Shown: positions 36,039 through 44,655, counted from the stretch's first letter. The stretch is 64,000 nucleotides of DNA from Roseomonas alba (GCF_019430885.1 NZ_JAHYBZ010000006.1:62001-126000), one strand, 5' to 3'. Numbers and translations: made by a program. Notes: generated from the sequence alone by a model not told the origin.

Positions 36039-36550
36039 CGCCAGGCCAGGCTTTCCTGTGGGTTCTCGCCATCATCGCCCTGGGCTTCTGCTTTCGGAAG
36101 GGACCTGCCGCCGCGCATCGTGCCGGCGTCGATGCGGCGAAGAACCTGCTCAAGATCCTGCCGCTGTTTGCCGTCGCGCTGCCGATGGCGGCCTTCCTGG
36201 CGGAACTCATCCCCGCCGATGCCGCCGTCGCCTGGATCGGGCCGGATTCAGGATTCAAGGGCATCGCGATCGGTTCCGTGGCGGGGGGGCTGATGCCGGG
36301 CGGGCCCTTCGTGACCTTCCCGCTGGTGCTGGCCTTCGCCAAGGCGGGCGCGGGCGTGCCGCAGATGGTCGCGCTGGTCTCGGGCTGGTGCATCTTCGCG
36401 CTGCACCGGATCATCACCTGGGAATACCCGGTGCTGGGCTGGCGCTTCGTGGCGCTGCGCATGATCTCGGGCCTGCCGCTGCCGATCGCGGCGGGGCTGA
36501 TCTCGGAACTGGTGGTCGAAGTGCTCCCCATCAGCCTCGGCGTCCGATAG
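36035..36550 (+). CDS. Permease half-protein, ArsP/DUF318-like (C-terminal half)
   Basis: 171 residues, GTG start inside the preceding stop. It is clearly homologous to the previous protein: GGLMPGGPFVTFPLVLAFAKAG against SLTPGGPMAAFPLVLVLAGAG, and LHRIITWEYPVLGWRF against FQRVLVYELPLLGPNF. In most relatives both halves lie in one polypeptide of about 350 residues. Here they are separate genes, presumably forming a heterodimer. Confidence 0.75.
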   Translation: MTPGQAFLWVLAIIALGFCFRKGPAAAHRAGVDAAKNLLKILPLFAVALPMAAFLAELIPADAAVAWIGPDSGFKGIAIGSVAGGLMPGGPFVTFPLVLAFAKAGAGVPQMVALVSGWCIFALHRIITWEYPVLGWRFVALRMISGLPLPIAAGLISELVVEVLPISLGVR

Positions 36551-36558
36551 GCGCGCCC

Positions 36559-37056
36559 ATGGGCGGCGCCGAACCGACGCAGGATGCCCCGGCACCGCAG
36601 GATGGCGGGGCGCGCACCGTGGTCCGCCCGGCGCGGCCGGACGACCTCGACGCCATGGTCGCGCTGTATCGGCATCTGAGCCACGAGGATCCCCTCCCCG
36701 ACCCGGCGGCGGCGAAGGCCGCCTGGCAGGCTCTACTCGGCTCCACGCTCGCGACGGTCTTCGTAGCCGAATCGGCGGGCCAACCCGTCGCCTCCTGCAC
36801 CCTTGTCGTCGTGCCGAACCTCACCCGCAGCGCCAGGCCCTGGGCCGTCATCGAAAACGTCGTCACGCATGCGGACCACCGGCGGCGCGGCCTCGGCCGG
36901 TCGGTGCTGATGGCGGCGCTCGACGCCGCCTGGGCGGCCGGCTGCTACAAGGTGATGCTTGCCAGCGGATCGCGCGAGGAGGCGACGCTGCGCTTCTACG
37001 ACGGCGCGGGCTTCACGCGCGGCGGCAAGACCTTCTTCGAGGTCCGGCGGCCATAA
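36559..37056 (+). CDS. GNAT family N-acetyltransferase
   Basis: 165 residues. The acetyl-CoA-binding motif A reads VIENVVTHADHRRRGLGRSVL with Q/R-x-x-G-x-G as RRRGLGR, followed by the C-terminal FYDGAGF. A disordered N-terminal tail of about 20 residues precedes the domain. It is 8 bases after the permease halves, so it may be co-transcribed. Acceptor unknown. Confidence 0.85.
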   Translation: MGGAEPTQDAPAPQDGGARTVVRPARPDDLDAMVALYRHLSHEDPLPDPAAAKAAWQALLGSTLATVFVAESAGQPVASCTLVVVPNLTRSARPWAVIENVVTHADHRRRGLGRSVLMAALDAAWAAGCYKVMLASGSREEATLRFYDGAGFTRGGKTFFEVRRP

Positions 37057-37106
37057 CGCGCGCGCCAGGCGGGCCGAGCACTAGCGCAGGCCACCCCGCA
37101 TCGGGC

Positions 37107-37895
37107 ATGACGCCGCCGATGGATTGCCCCGTTCCCGACCCGGACTGGATCGCCCTGCTCGCCGCCCGTGACGGTGCGCCGCCGGAGGGGGCGCTGGCGC
37201 CGCTCTTCGCGCCTATTCTGGCGCCGCCCGTGGCGCCGGATGGCTGCCGCGTCGTCGGGCGGCTCGCGCAGACGCTGGATGGGCGGATCGCAACGGCCTC
37301 GGGCAGCAGCCAGTGGATCGGCGGGCCGGGCGACATTCTTCATACGCATCGGCTGCGGGCGCTGTGCCATGCGGTGGTGGTCGGCGCCGGCACGGTGCGC
37401 CACGACAATCCGCGCCTGACGACGCGCGAGGCCGCCGGCCCCGACCCCATCCGTGTCGTGGTCGACACCAACCGGCGGCTCTCGGCGGAGTACGGCGTCT
37501 TCCGCGACGGCCCTGTGACCCTGCTGGCCTGCGCCGAGGACGCCCCCGGCGCGGACCGCCACGGTACCGCCGAGGTGCTGCGCCTGCCGCGCGAGGCCGA
37601 CGGTGGCATCGCGCCGGCCGCGCTGCTGCGGGCGCTGGCCGCCCGCGGCCTGACCCGGATCTTCGTCGAGGGCGGCGGGGTGACGGTCTCGCGCTTCCTC
37701 GCAGCGGGCTGCCTCGACCGGCTGCACGTGACCATCGCGCCGGTGCTGCTGGGCTCGGGCATCCCGGCCTTCACCCTGCCGGCGGTGCCGCGTATCGCCG
37801 ATGGGCTGCGCTTTACCTGGCAGGTGCACGCCATCCCGCCGGATATCCTGCTGGACATTCCGCTCGACCGCGCGCGGCCGGGATGCCAGGCGTGA
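37107..37895 (+). CDS. RibD C-terminal (reductase) domain protein
   Basis: 262 residues, dihydrofolate-reductase-like fold. The nucleotide/substrate blocks VVGRLAQTLDGRIATASGSSQWI, VVGAGTVRHDNPRLTTRE and IFVEGGGVTVSRFL are those of the RibD reductase domain; the deaminase domain is absent (an extra 45-residue N-terminus is unrelated). The family reduces pterin/pyrimidine precursors with NADPH. The ADH gene overlaps its stop as GTGA. It leads a run of five genes with pterin or sugar-type activities. Confidence 0.88.
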   Translation: MTPPMDCPVPDPDWIALLAARDGAPPEGALAPLFAPILAPPVAPDGCRVVGRLAQTLDGRIATASGSSQWIGGPGDILHTHRLRALCHAVVVGAGTVRHDNPRLTTREAAGPDPIRVVVDTNRRLSAEYGVFRDGPVTLLACAEDAPGADRHGTAEVLRLPREADGGIAPAALLRALAARGLTRIFVEGGGVTVSRFLAAGCLDRLHVTIAPVLLGSGIPAFTLPAVPRIADGLRFTWQVHAIPPDILLDIPLDRARPGCQA

Positions 37896-38869
37896 GGGCG
37901 CGCGCGCTGTGGACCGTGGCGCCGGGGCGCTGCGAGATCCGTGAGGAGACGCTGCCCCCGCGTGCCGAGGACCAGGCACTGGTGCGCATGGTGGCGAGCG
38001 GCATCTCGCGCGGGACGGAGCGGCTGGTGCTCGCCGGCCGCGTGCCGGAAAGCCAGTACGCCGCCATGCGCGGCCCGTTGCAGCAGGGCGATTTCCCCTT
38101 CCCGGTGAAGTACGGCTACTGCGCCACGGGCGTGGTGGAGGATGGGCCGGACGCCCTGCGCGGCCGCCGCGTCTTCGTGCTGCATCCGCATCAGGATGTC
38201 TTCCTGGCCCCGGCCGCGATGTGCGCCCCGATCCCCGACGCGGTGCCGGACCATCGCGCCGTGCTGGCCGCGAACATGGAGACCGCGGTCAACGTGCTGT
38301 GGGATGCGCGGCCGCTGCTTGGCGAGCGCGCCCTGGTGATCGGCGCCGGCGTGGTCGGCCTGCTGGTCGGCGCCCTTCTGGCGCGCATGCCGGGGGTGGA
38401 CGCGGCGATCATCGACCCCGACCCGCAGCGGCGCGGCGCGGCCGAGGCGCTTGGCATCCCCTTCCTCGCCCCCAAGGCCGCCCCCGACGACCGCGACCTG
38501 GTCATCCATGCCAGCGCCAATCCGGCGGGGCTGCGCCAGGCGCTGACTCTCTGCGGCTTCGAGGGTCGGATCGTCGAGGCCTCCTGGTATGGCGACCGGG
38601 AAGCGACCCTGCCGCTCGGCGAGGCTTTCCATGCGAAGCGCCTGACCATCGTCTCGACCCAGGTCGGCGCGGTGGCGCCGGCGATGCGGGGGCGGCGCGG
38701 CTACGCGGACCGGATGCGGCTTGCACTTTCGTTACTGGCCGATGACCATTTCGACACGCTGCTCGGCCCGGCGACACGCTTCGCGGATCTTCCCGCCGCC
38801 CTGCCCGGCCTGCTCGACCCGCCGCCGGGCAGCCCGGCACCGCTCTGCCCCCTCGTCACCTATCCCTGA
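37892..38869 (+). CDS. Zinc-independent MDR-type dehydrogenase
   Basis: 325 residues, medium-chain dehydrogenase fold. The NAD(P)-binding segment is ALVIGAGVVGLLVGALLA (about 144-161). The usual catalytic zinc ligands (Cys and GHE) are missing from the N-terminal part, replaced by SGISRGTERLVLAGRV, and the structural-zinc cysteine lobe is absent. This form belongs to the family annotated as zinc-binding alcohol dehydrogenases found beside pterin-type genes. GTG start overlapping the RibD-like stop. Confidence 0.8.
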   Translation: MRARALWTVAPGRCEIREETLPPRAEDQALVRMVASGISRGTERLVLAGRVPESQYAAMRGPLQQGDFPFPVKYGYCATGVVEDGPDALRGRRVFVLHPHQDVFLAPAAMCAPIPDAVPDHRAVLAANMETAVNVLWDARPLLGERALVIGAGVVGLLVGALLARMPGVDAAIIDPDPQRRGAAEALGIPFLAPKAAPDDRDLVIHASANPAGLRQALTLCGFEGRIVEASWYGDREATLPLGEAFHAKRLTIVSTQVGAVAPAMRGRRGYADRMRLALSLLADDHFDTLLGPATRFADLPAALPGLLDPPPGSPAPLCPLVTYP

Positions 38870-38926
38870 TCGCAACGCCGGGCGGCCCGGCGCGTTGACT
38901 TCCAAGGCAAAGGAAGGAGACCGCCC

Positions 38927-39085
38927 ATGACCGTCCCGACGCCCCAGGACCGCGCGGCGCCCGAGATGCGCCAGCAGACCACCGCCGTCCGCCAGGGCGT
39001 GACGCTCGGCGTCATGCGCTGGGTCCTCGGCATTTCCCTCGCCCTGATCGTCCTCGCCCTCGGATTCGCCTACCTCGTGCAGTAA
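38927..39085 (+). CDS. Small single-pass membrane protein (52 residues)
   Basis: A 52-residue ORF beginning MTVPTPQDRAAPEMRQQTTA, with a strong AAGGAAGGAG site 9 bases upstream and one C-terminal hydrophobic helix (MRWVLGISLALIVLALGFAYLV, about 30-51). It lies between the MDR dehydrogenase and the pterin-synthase-like gene on the same strand. It is not part of any larger ORF. Function unknown. Confidence 0.65.
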   Translation: MTVPTPQDRAAPEMRQQTTAVRQGVTLGVMRWVLGISLALIVLALGFAYLVQ

Positions 39086-39132
39086 CGCTCGCGCGCGTGA
39101 CGGACCCGGGCCCGGCCGCTACAAGAGCGGCC

Positions 39133-39537
39133 ATGTACAGCCTGACCGTCGTCGACCACGTCATGATCGCCCATTCCTTCCGCGGGGAGGAATTCGGGCC
39201 GGCCCAGCGTCTGCACGGCGCCACCTTTGTCGTGGAGGCGGAATTCCGCGCCCCGGCGCTCGACCGGCTGAACCTGCTGGTGGACATCGCCGCGGCCAAG
39301 GTCGAGCTGCGCCGCATCCTGGACGGCTTCGACTACCGCAACCTGGATGCCGAGCCGCAATTCGCCGGGCAGAACACGACGACGGAATTCCTCTGCGCGC
39401 ATATCCACCGGCTGCTTTCCGGCGCGCTGGCCGAGGGCAGGCTCGGCGATGGCGGCCGCGCGGTGACGGGTCTCAAGGTGCTGCTTCGCGAGAGCCACGT
39501 CGCCTGGGCGGCCTATGAGGGGGCGCCTGCCGCGTGA
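39133..39537 (+). CDS. 6-pyruvoyl-tetrahydropterin synthase-like protein, variant active site
   Basis: 134 residues, T-fold. VMIAHSF and RLHGATF supply two of the three zinc histidines (14 and 28); the third, normally HGH, is Ala30. The catalytic Cys is missing between them, and the DH pair is DY in FDYRNLD. The glutamate in TTTEFL and in LRESHVAW is kept. It therefore cannot be a standard QueD or PTPS, though it should still bind a pterin-like ring. It overlaps the glycosyltransferase start as GTGA. Confidence 0.78.
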   Translation: MYSLTVVDHVMIAHSFRGEEFGPAQRLHGATFVVEAEFRAPALDRLNLLVDIAAAKVELRRILDGFDYRNLDAEPQFAGQNTTTEFLCAHIHRLLSGALAEGRLGDGGRAVTGLKVLLRESHVAWAAYEGAPAA

Positions 39538-40580
39538 GCATCCATCTACTCGTCCCAGGGCCGTTCGAGGCGATCTCGGGCGGTTACATCTACGACCGGC
39601 GCATGGTCGAGGGGCTGCGTGCCCTCGGCGAGACGGTCGAGGTCGTCGAACTCCCCGGCAGCCATCCGGTGCCGGACGAGGCCGCGACCGAAGGCGCGCG
39701 TGCCGCGCTGCACGCCCTGCCCGACGATGCCCGCATCGTCATCGACGGGCTCGGCCTGCCGGCCTTCCTGCCGCTGACGCAGGAACTCGCCGCCCGCAAG
39801 GCCGTCGCGCTGATCCATCACCCGACCGCGCTGGAACACGGCACGCCGGATGCGGCGCGCACCGTGCTCAAGGCGCAGGAGCGCGCGCTGTTCAGCGCCA
39901 TGGCGCGGCTGGTCTGCACCTCGCCGCTGACCGCCCGCCGCCTGCCGGAGGAATTCGGCGCCGATGCCGAGCGCATCGGCGTGGTCGAGCCCGGCACCGA
40001 TCCCGCGACGCGCGCCATCGGATCGGGCAGCGAGACCTGCGCCATCCTGTCCGTCGGCACGCTGGTCCCGCGCAAGGGCCATGACGTGCTGATGCAGGCG
40101 CTGGCACGGCTGACCGACCTCGATTGGACCCTGACCCTGGTCGGTGACGAGCGCCGCAACGCGACCCACGCCCAGGGCCTGCGCGCGCTGGCCGAGGAAC
40201 TCGGCATCGCCGCGCGCCTGACCTTCGCCGGGGAAGTGGCGGGCGAGGCGCTGGAGGACCTCTATCACCGCGCCGACCTCTTCGCGCTCGCGACGCGCTG
40301 GGAGGGCTACGGCATGGCCGCGGCCGAAGCGATGGCGCGCGGCCTGCCTCTCGCCATCACCGCCGGCGGCGCGATCGCCGAGGTGGTGGTGCCCGGCTCG
40401 GCCATCGTCTCCCCGGTGGATGACGCCATGTCGCTGTCCAAGGGCATGCGCCGCGCCATCTTCGACGCCGACCTCCGCGCCGAGATGGCCGAGGCCGCCT
40501 GGCAGGGCGGCCAGGCCCTGCCGCGCTGGACCGACCGCGCCGAGGCCTTCCGCGCCGAGCTCGCCAAGGCCGCCGCCTGA
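39534..40580 (+). CDS. Family 4 glycosyltransferase
   Basis: 348 residues, GT-B fold. N-terminal ISGGYIYDRRMVEGL, donor-binding SVGTLVPRKGHDVLMQALARL and the EX7E-type motif ALATRWEGYGMAAAEAMARGLPLAITAGGAIAE (core EGYGMAAAEAMARG) are clear. GTG start overlapping the PTPS-like stop. It may attach a sugar to the small molecule made by the preceding genes. Soluble, no membrane segment. Confidence 0.88.
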   Translation: MSIHLLVPGPFEAISGGYIYDRRMVEGLRALGETVEVVELPGSHPVPDEAATEGARAALHALPDDARIVIDGLGLPAFLPLTQELAARKAVALIHHPTALEHGTPDAARTVLKAQERALFSAMARLVCTSPLTARRLPEEFGADAERIGVVEPGTDPATRAIGSGSETCAILSVGTLVPRKGHDVLMQALARLTDLDWTLTLVGDERRNATHAQGLRALAEELGIAARLTFAGEVAGEALEDLYHRADLFALATRWEGYGMAAAEAMARGLPLAITAGGAIAEVVVPGSAIVSPVDDAMSLSKGMRRAIFDADLRAEMAEAAWQGGQALPRWTDRAEAFRAELAKAAA

Positions 40581-41452
40581 TGGCGGAGGGCTTCGACGGC
40601 GACTGGCTCGACCTGCGCGAACTCTACGACGCCGTCTCGCGCGACGTGGACCTCGCACAGCGCCTGGCGGAGGCGCTGCCGGCGCGGCCGCGCATCCTCG
40701 ACCTCGGCGCCGGCACCGGCAGCCTGCTCCGCTGGCTGGGCCAGATCATAGGCCGGGCGCAGGCCTGGACCATGGTCGATGCCGATGCGGAGCTGATGTC
40801 CCGCGCCTTCGACACCATCGCGGAGCGCGCCGAGGCGGTCGGCCTCGCCGCGACCTTCCCGGGGAAGAAGACGCTGCTGGTACATGCGCCGGGCGGGGCC
40901 TGGCGCATCGAGGGGCTGCTCGCCGACCTCGCCGAGGCACCCGACATGCTGCCGCTCGACAAGGTCGATGCAGTGGTCTGCTCGGCGCTGTGCGACCTCG
41001 TCTCGCGCGACTGGGTGGAGCGCATGGCGGAAGCCTGCGCCGAACGCCGCCTGCCCTTCTACGCGGCGCTGAACGTCACCGGGCGGGAACGCTTCACGCC
41101 GCGACACCCGGCCGATGCGCTGGTGGCGCGCGGCTTCCGGCGGGACCAACGGCGGGACAAGGGGTTCGGCGGGGCGGCGCTTGGCCCCGCGGCGACCGGC
41201 GCGCTGGCCGAGGCCTTCACGGCCCAGGGCTACACGGTGATGCGCGCGCCCTCCGACTGGATCATCGACCGCCGATCCCGCGGCTTTGCCGAGGCCATCG
41301 TCACCGGACATGCCGCGGCCGCCCTGCCCTGGGAACGCCGCCAGGCCGCCGCCATCGCCGACTGGGCCGGGGCGCGCCGGGCACAGGCGATGGATGGGTT
41401 GCTGTCCATCCGCATCGGCCATCAGGATCTGCTCGCCCTGCCGCCCGACTGA
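40580..41452 (+). CDS. Class I SAM-dependent methyltransferase
   Basis: 290 residues. Motif I is RILDLGAGTGSLLRWLG (about 35-51), followed by an acidic motif II MVDADAELM. The start overlaps the glycosyltransferase stop as TGATG, so the pair is tightly co-translated. The substrate is probably the product of the upstream enzymes. The C-terminal half has GNN-free family-specific sequence with no recognised subfamily hallmark. Confidence 0.85.
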   Translation: MAEGFDGDWLDLRELYDAVSRDVDLAQRLAEALPARPRILDLGAGTGSLLRWLGQIIGRAQAWTMVDADAELMSRAFDTIAERAEAVGLAATFPGKKTLLVHAPGGAWRIEGLLADLAEAPDMLPLDKVDAVVCSALCDLVSRDWVERMAEACAERRLPFYAALNVTGRERFTPRHPADALVARGFRRDQRRDKGFGGAALGPAATGALAEAFTAQGYTVMRAPSDWIIDRRSRGFAEAIVTGHAAAALPWERRQAAAIADWAGARRAQAMDGLLSIRIGHQDLLALPPD

Positions 41453-41470
41453 CCGCCGAGGAGACCGTCC

Positions 41471-41956
41471 ATGAGCGACAAGCCGACGCCCATCGCCGTG
41501 ATCGCCGCCGAGATGCCGCCGCGTGCCAGGCCCTCCGGCTATCCGGCGGATCTCGTGGACAAGATCGGCGGGCGGGAGAAGACCGTGCTCGGCGATCTGT
41601 TCGGGCTGAAGAATTTCGGCGTGAACATCACGCGGTTGCCGCCCGGTTCGGCCTCCGCCCTGCGCCATGCGCATGAGAAGCAGGATGAGTTCGTCTATAT
41701 CCTCGAAGGCAGTTGCACGCTGGTGACGGATGCCGGCGAGACGCCGATGAAGGCCGGCATGTGCGCCGGTTTCCGCGCCGGCACCGGCGATGCGCATCAT
41801 CTGGTGAACCGGGGCGACGCGGATTGCGTCTATCTCGAGATCGGCGACCGCACCCCGTTCGAGAATGTCGACTACCCCGATGACGACCTGATGGTCCGGC
41901 CCGGACCGGATGGGAAGAGCGTCTACTTCCGCAAGAATGGCACGCCCGTTTTCTGA
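41471..41956 (+). CDS. Cupin-domain protein
   Basis: 161 residues, single cupin. Metal motif LRHAHEKQDEFVYILEG gives His, His and Glu; the second motif is GDAHHLVN. A preceding PPGSASALRH segment is typical of sugar-phosphate-like or transcription-linked cupins. It starts 18 bases after the methyltransferase gene with GAGGAG upstream, and 13 bases before otnK. It could belong to either the biosynthetic run or the sugar-acid operon. Confidence 0.8.
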   Translation: MSDKPTPIAVIAAEMPPRARPSGYPADLVDKIGGREKTVLGDLFGLKNFGVNITRLPPGSASALRHAHEKQDEFVYILEGSCTLVTDAGETPMKAGMCAGFRAGTGDAHHLVNRGDADCVYLEIGDRTPFENVDYPDDDLMVRPGPDGKSVYFRKNGTPVF

Positions 41957-41969
41957 AGGAGGGCCAAGA

Positions 41970-43229
41970 ATGCCCCTGCTGCTCGGCTGCATCGCCGACG
42001 ATTTCACCGGCGCCACCGACCTCGCCAATACGCTGGTCAAGGGCGGCATGTCCGCCGTGCAGGTCATCGGCGTGCCGGATGGACCTTTGCCCGAGGCAGA
42101 CGCCGTCATCATCGCGCTGAAGATCCGCACCTCCCCGGTCGCCGATGCGGTGGGGCAGTCGCTCGCCGCCTGCGATGCGCTGACCAAGGCGGGCGCGAAG
42201 CAGCTCTTCTGGAAATACTGCTCGACCTTCGACAGCACGGATGAAGGGAATATCGGCCCGGTCGGCGATGCGCTGCTGAAGCGGCTCGGCGCCGGCTTCG
42301 CGATTGCCTGCCCGGCCTTTCCGACCAATGGGCGGACCATCTATCTCGGGCACCTGTTCGTCGGCGGCGCGCTGCTGAGCGAGAGCGGGATGGAGAATCA
42401 CCCGCTGACGCCGATGACCGACCCCAATCTGGTGCGCGTGCTGTCGCGCCAGACCGAGGGTGGCGTCGGGCTCGTCGGCTTCAACGCGGTGGATCAGGGC
42501 GCGGTGGCGATCCGGCGCGAGATGACGAAGCTGATGGATCGCGGCACACGCTGGGCGATCGTGGATGCCGTGACCGACGCGCATCTGATGGCGATCGGCG
42601 AGGCCGTCGAGCGCCAGGCGCTGGTGACCGGCGGATCGGGCGTCGCCATGGGCCTGCCGGAGAATTTCCGCCGCGCCGGATTGCTGCCGGACCGCAGCGA
42701 CGCCGATGCGCTGCCGCCGATGCAGGGTGCGGCGGCGGTCGTCGCGGGGTCCTGCTCGCGCGCAACGCTGGGGCAGATCGGGCTGGCGCGGGAGCATGTG
42801 CCGGTGCTGGAGCTCGATGCGCTCGCGACCCCCGATGCGGCGGCCATGGCGGCGCAGGCGCTGTCCTGGGTCGATGGCAAGCTGGAGGCCGGGCGTCCGG
42901 TGGTGATCGCGGCCTCCGCGACGCCGGACAAGGTCGCGGCATTGCAGGCGAAGCTCGGGCGCGACGCTGCCGGCGCGCTGGTCGAGGACGCGGTCGCGAC
43001 CATCGCCGCCGGGCTGGTCGACCGCGGTGTCGGCAGGCTGGTGGTCGCGGGTGGCGAGACCTCGGGCGCCGTCGTTACTCGGCTCGGTGTGACCTCCCTG
43101 CGCATCGGGCCGGAGATCGATCCCGGCGTGCCCTGGACCTATGCCAATCCCACCGGGCTGCACCTCGCGCTGAAGTCGGGCAATTTCGGCGCGCGCGACT
43201 TCTTCCTGAAGGCCTTCGACCATGGATGA
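41970..43229 (+). CDS. otnK: 3-oxo-tetronate kinase (DUF1537 family)
   Basis: 419 residues. The N-terminal LLLGCIADDFTGATDLANTL (key DDFTGATD) and the C-terminal GGETSGAVVTRLGV match the OtnK/DUF1537 kinases that phosphorylate 3-oxo-tetronates at O4. GGAGGGCC precedes the ATG. It overlaps the next gene, otnC, by 8 bases, and the pair is the expected kinase plus decarboxylase. Soluble, cytoplasmic. Confidence 0.92.
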   Translation: MPLLLGCIADDFTGATDLANTLVKGGMSAVQVIGVPDGPLPEADAVIIALKIRTSPVADAVGQSLAACDALTKAGAKQLFWKYCSTFDSTDEGNIGPVGDALLKRLGAGFAIACPAFPTNGRTIYLGHLFVGGALLSESGMENHPLTPMTDPNLVRVLSRQTEGGVGLVGFNAVDQGAVAIRREMTKLMDRGTRWAIVDAVTDAHLMAIGEAVERQALVTGGSGVAMGLPENFRRAGLLPDRSDADALPPMQGAAAVVAGSCSRATLGQIGLAREHVPVLELDALATPDAAAMAAQALSWVDGKLEAGRPVVIAASATPDKVAALQAKLGRDAAGALVEDAVATIAAGLVDRGVGRLVVAGGETSGAVVTRLGVTSLRIGPEIDPGVPWTYANPTGLHLALKSGNFGARDFFLKAFDHG

Positions 43230-43854
43230 GGTGGCGTTGCGCGAGCAGCTTGCGATGCTCGGGGCCTCGCTGTTCCAGCGGGGCTATTCGGTGGGGACCG
43301 CTGGCAACATCAGCGTCCGGCTGGACGATGGCTACCTGATGACGCCGACCAATTCCTGCCTCGGGCGGCTGGATCCGGCGCGGATCAGCAAGCTCGCGCC
43401 CGACTGGTCGCACATCGGCGGCGACAAGCCGTCGAAGGAAGTCTTCATGCATCGCGCCGTGCTCACCGCGCGGCCCGATGCGGGGGCGGTGGTGCATCTG
43501 CATTCGACCTATGCGACCGCCATCGGCTGCCTCGCCGAACCGGGCGAGACCGCGCCGATCCCGCCGCTCACGCCCTATTTCGTCATGCGGGTCGGGCGGT
43601 CGCTGCCGGTGATCCGCTACTACCGCCCCGGCGATGCGGCGATGGAATCCGACATCCACGAGGCGGCGAAGGGTGCCAAGGCCGTGCTGCTGGCGAATCA
43701 TGGGCCGGTGGTCAGCGGCAAGACCCTGGTCGACGCCGTCGCGACCGCCGAGGAGCTGGAGGAATCCGCCCGCCTCGCCCTGCTGCTGCGCGGCGCGGGC
43801 GCGCGGACACTGACGCCGGCGCAGGTGGATGACCTGCTGGATACCTTCGGCTGA
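43222..43854 (+). CDS. otnC: 3-oxo-tetronate 4-phosphate decarboxylase (class II aldolase fold)
   Basis: 210 residues, class II aldolase/adducin fold. Zinc-binding VVHLHSTYAT and the catalytic block GNISVRLDDGYLMTPTN are present; LLANHGPVVSGK supplies the remaining His. It should decarboxylate 3-oxo-tetronate 4-phosphate to dihydroxyacetone phosphate and CO2. It overlaps otnK by 8 bases and the next gene by 1 base. Confidence 0.92.
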   Translation: MDEVALREQLAMLGASLFQRGYSVGTAGNISVRLDDGYLMTPTNSCLGRLDPARISKLAPDWSHIGGDKPSKEVFMHRAVLTARPDAGAVVHLHSTYATAIGCLAEPGETAPIPPLTPYFVMRVGRSLPVIRYYRPGDAAMESDIHEAAKGAKAVLLANHGPVVSGKTLVDAVATAEELEESARLALLLRGAGARTLTPAQVDDLLDTFG

Positions 43855-44192
43855 TGTGGATCATGGTCGCCGGCCCCTACAGATCGGGCGGGGCCGATGC
43901 GGCCACGCGGGCGGCGCGGCTCGCCGAGATGAACCGCGCCGCGCTCGCCTTGTTCCGCATGGGGCATGTGCCGGTCATCGGGGTGAACATGGCTCTGCCC
44001 GTCATCGCCGCGGCCGAGGGCGATGCCTATGACGAGGTAATGATGCCGCTCTCCCTCGCACTGGCCGAACGCTGCGATGCCGTGCTGCGCATCGGCGGGC
44101 CGAGCGCGGGCGCGGATGCCGAGCTGGCGCGCTTCCGCGATGCCGGCAAGCCGGTCTTCCGCAGCGTCGAGGATGTGCCGCCATGCCCCTGA
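43854..44192 (+). CDS. DUF4406/nucleoside deoxyribosyltransferase-like protein
   Basis: 112 residues. VAGPYRSGG and the helix MNRAALALFRMGHVPVIGVNMALP resemble the DUF4406 and nucleoside 2-deoxyribosyltransferase fold, which binds a (deoxy)ribosyl phosphate or NAD-like ligand. The ATG overlaps the otnC stop as TGATG, and its end overlaps mgsA by 10 bases. Function in sugar-acid catabolism is unclear. Confidence 0.75.
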   Translation: MWIMVAGPYRSGGADAATRAARLAEMNRAALALFRMGHVPVIGVNMALPVIAAAEGDAYDEVMMPLSLALAERCDAVLRIGGPSAGADAELARFRDAGKPVFRSVEDVPPCP

Positions 44193-44566
44193 CCCTCGCC
44201 CTCGTCGCGCATGACCGGATGAAGCCCGCGCTCGCCGCCTGGGCGGAGCGGCATGCGGCCGAGCTCGCCCCCCATTCCCTGGTCTCGACCGCGACGACGG
44301 GGGCGACGATCCGCGCGCAATGCCCGGACCTGCCGATCCATGCGGTGAAGTCGGGACCGCTCGGCGGCGACCAGCAGATCGGCGGCATGATCGCGGAGGG
44401 CCGCGTCCACGCCCTGATCTTCTTCCCCGATCCGCTTACGCCGCAGGCGCACGACGTGGATGTGAAGGCGCTGCTGCGCATCGCGCTGGTCTATGACATC
44501 CCTGCTGCCTTCAGCCCGGCGACGGCGGACCTGCTGGTGGCCGGCGGGCTGCTGAGAGCGCCGTAG
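44183..44566 (+). CDS. mgsA: Methylglyoxal synthase
   Basis: 127 residues, slightly shorter than E. coli MgsA (152). It has the LALVAHDRMK N-terminus, the TTGATI phosphate loop, the SGPLGGDQQIGGMI block with the catalytic Asp of GGDQQ, and FFPDPLTPQAHDVDVKALLRIALVY (key DPL..HD.DVKALLR). It converts dihydroxyacetone phosphate to methylglyoxal and Pi, providing a bypass for DHAP made by otnC. Overlaps the previous gene by 10 bases. Confidence 0.92.
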   Translation: MPLTLALVAHDRMKPALAAWAERHAAELAPHSLVSTATTGATIRAQCPDLPIHAVKSGPLGGDQQIGGMIAEGRVHALIFFPDPLTPQAHDVDVKALLRIALVYDIPAAFSPATADLLVAGGLLRAP

Positions 44567-44655
44567 CCCTTCCTTGCTGCAATGCGGTCATAAGCATTGG
44601 TTGCGTCCGCGCCCGCGCTTTGGCATCCCTCACCCGGGGCGCGGAGTGGGACGAC

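Noticed and set aside
39133..39537. Annotation as queuosine QueD
   Set aside because: Catalytic Cys, one zinc His and the DH pair are missing, and no other queuosine gene is nearby.
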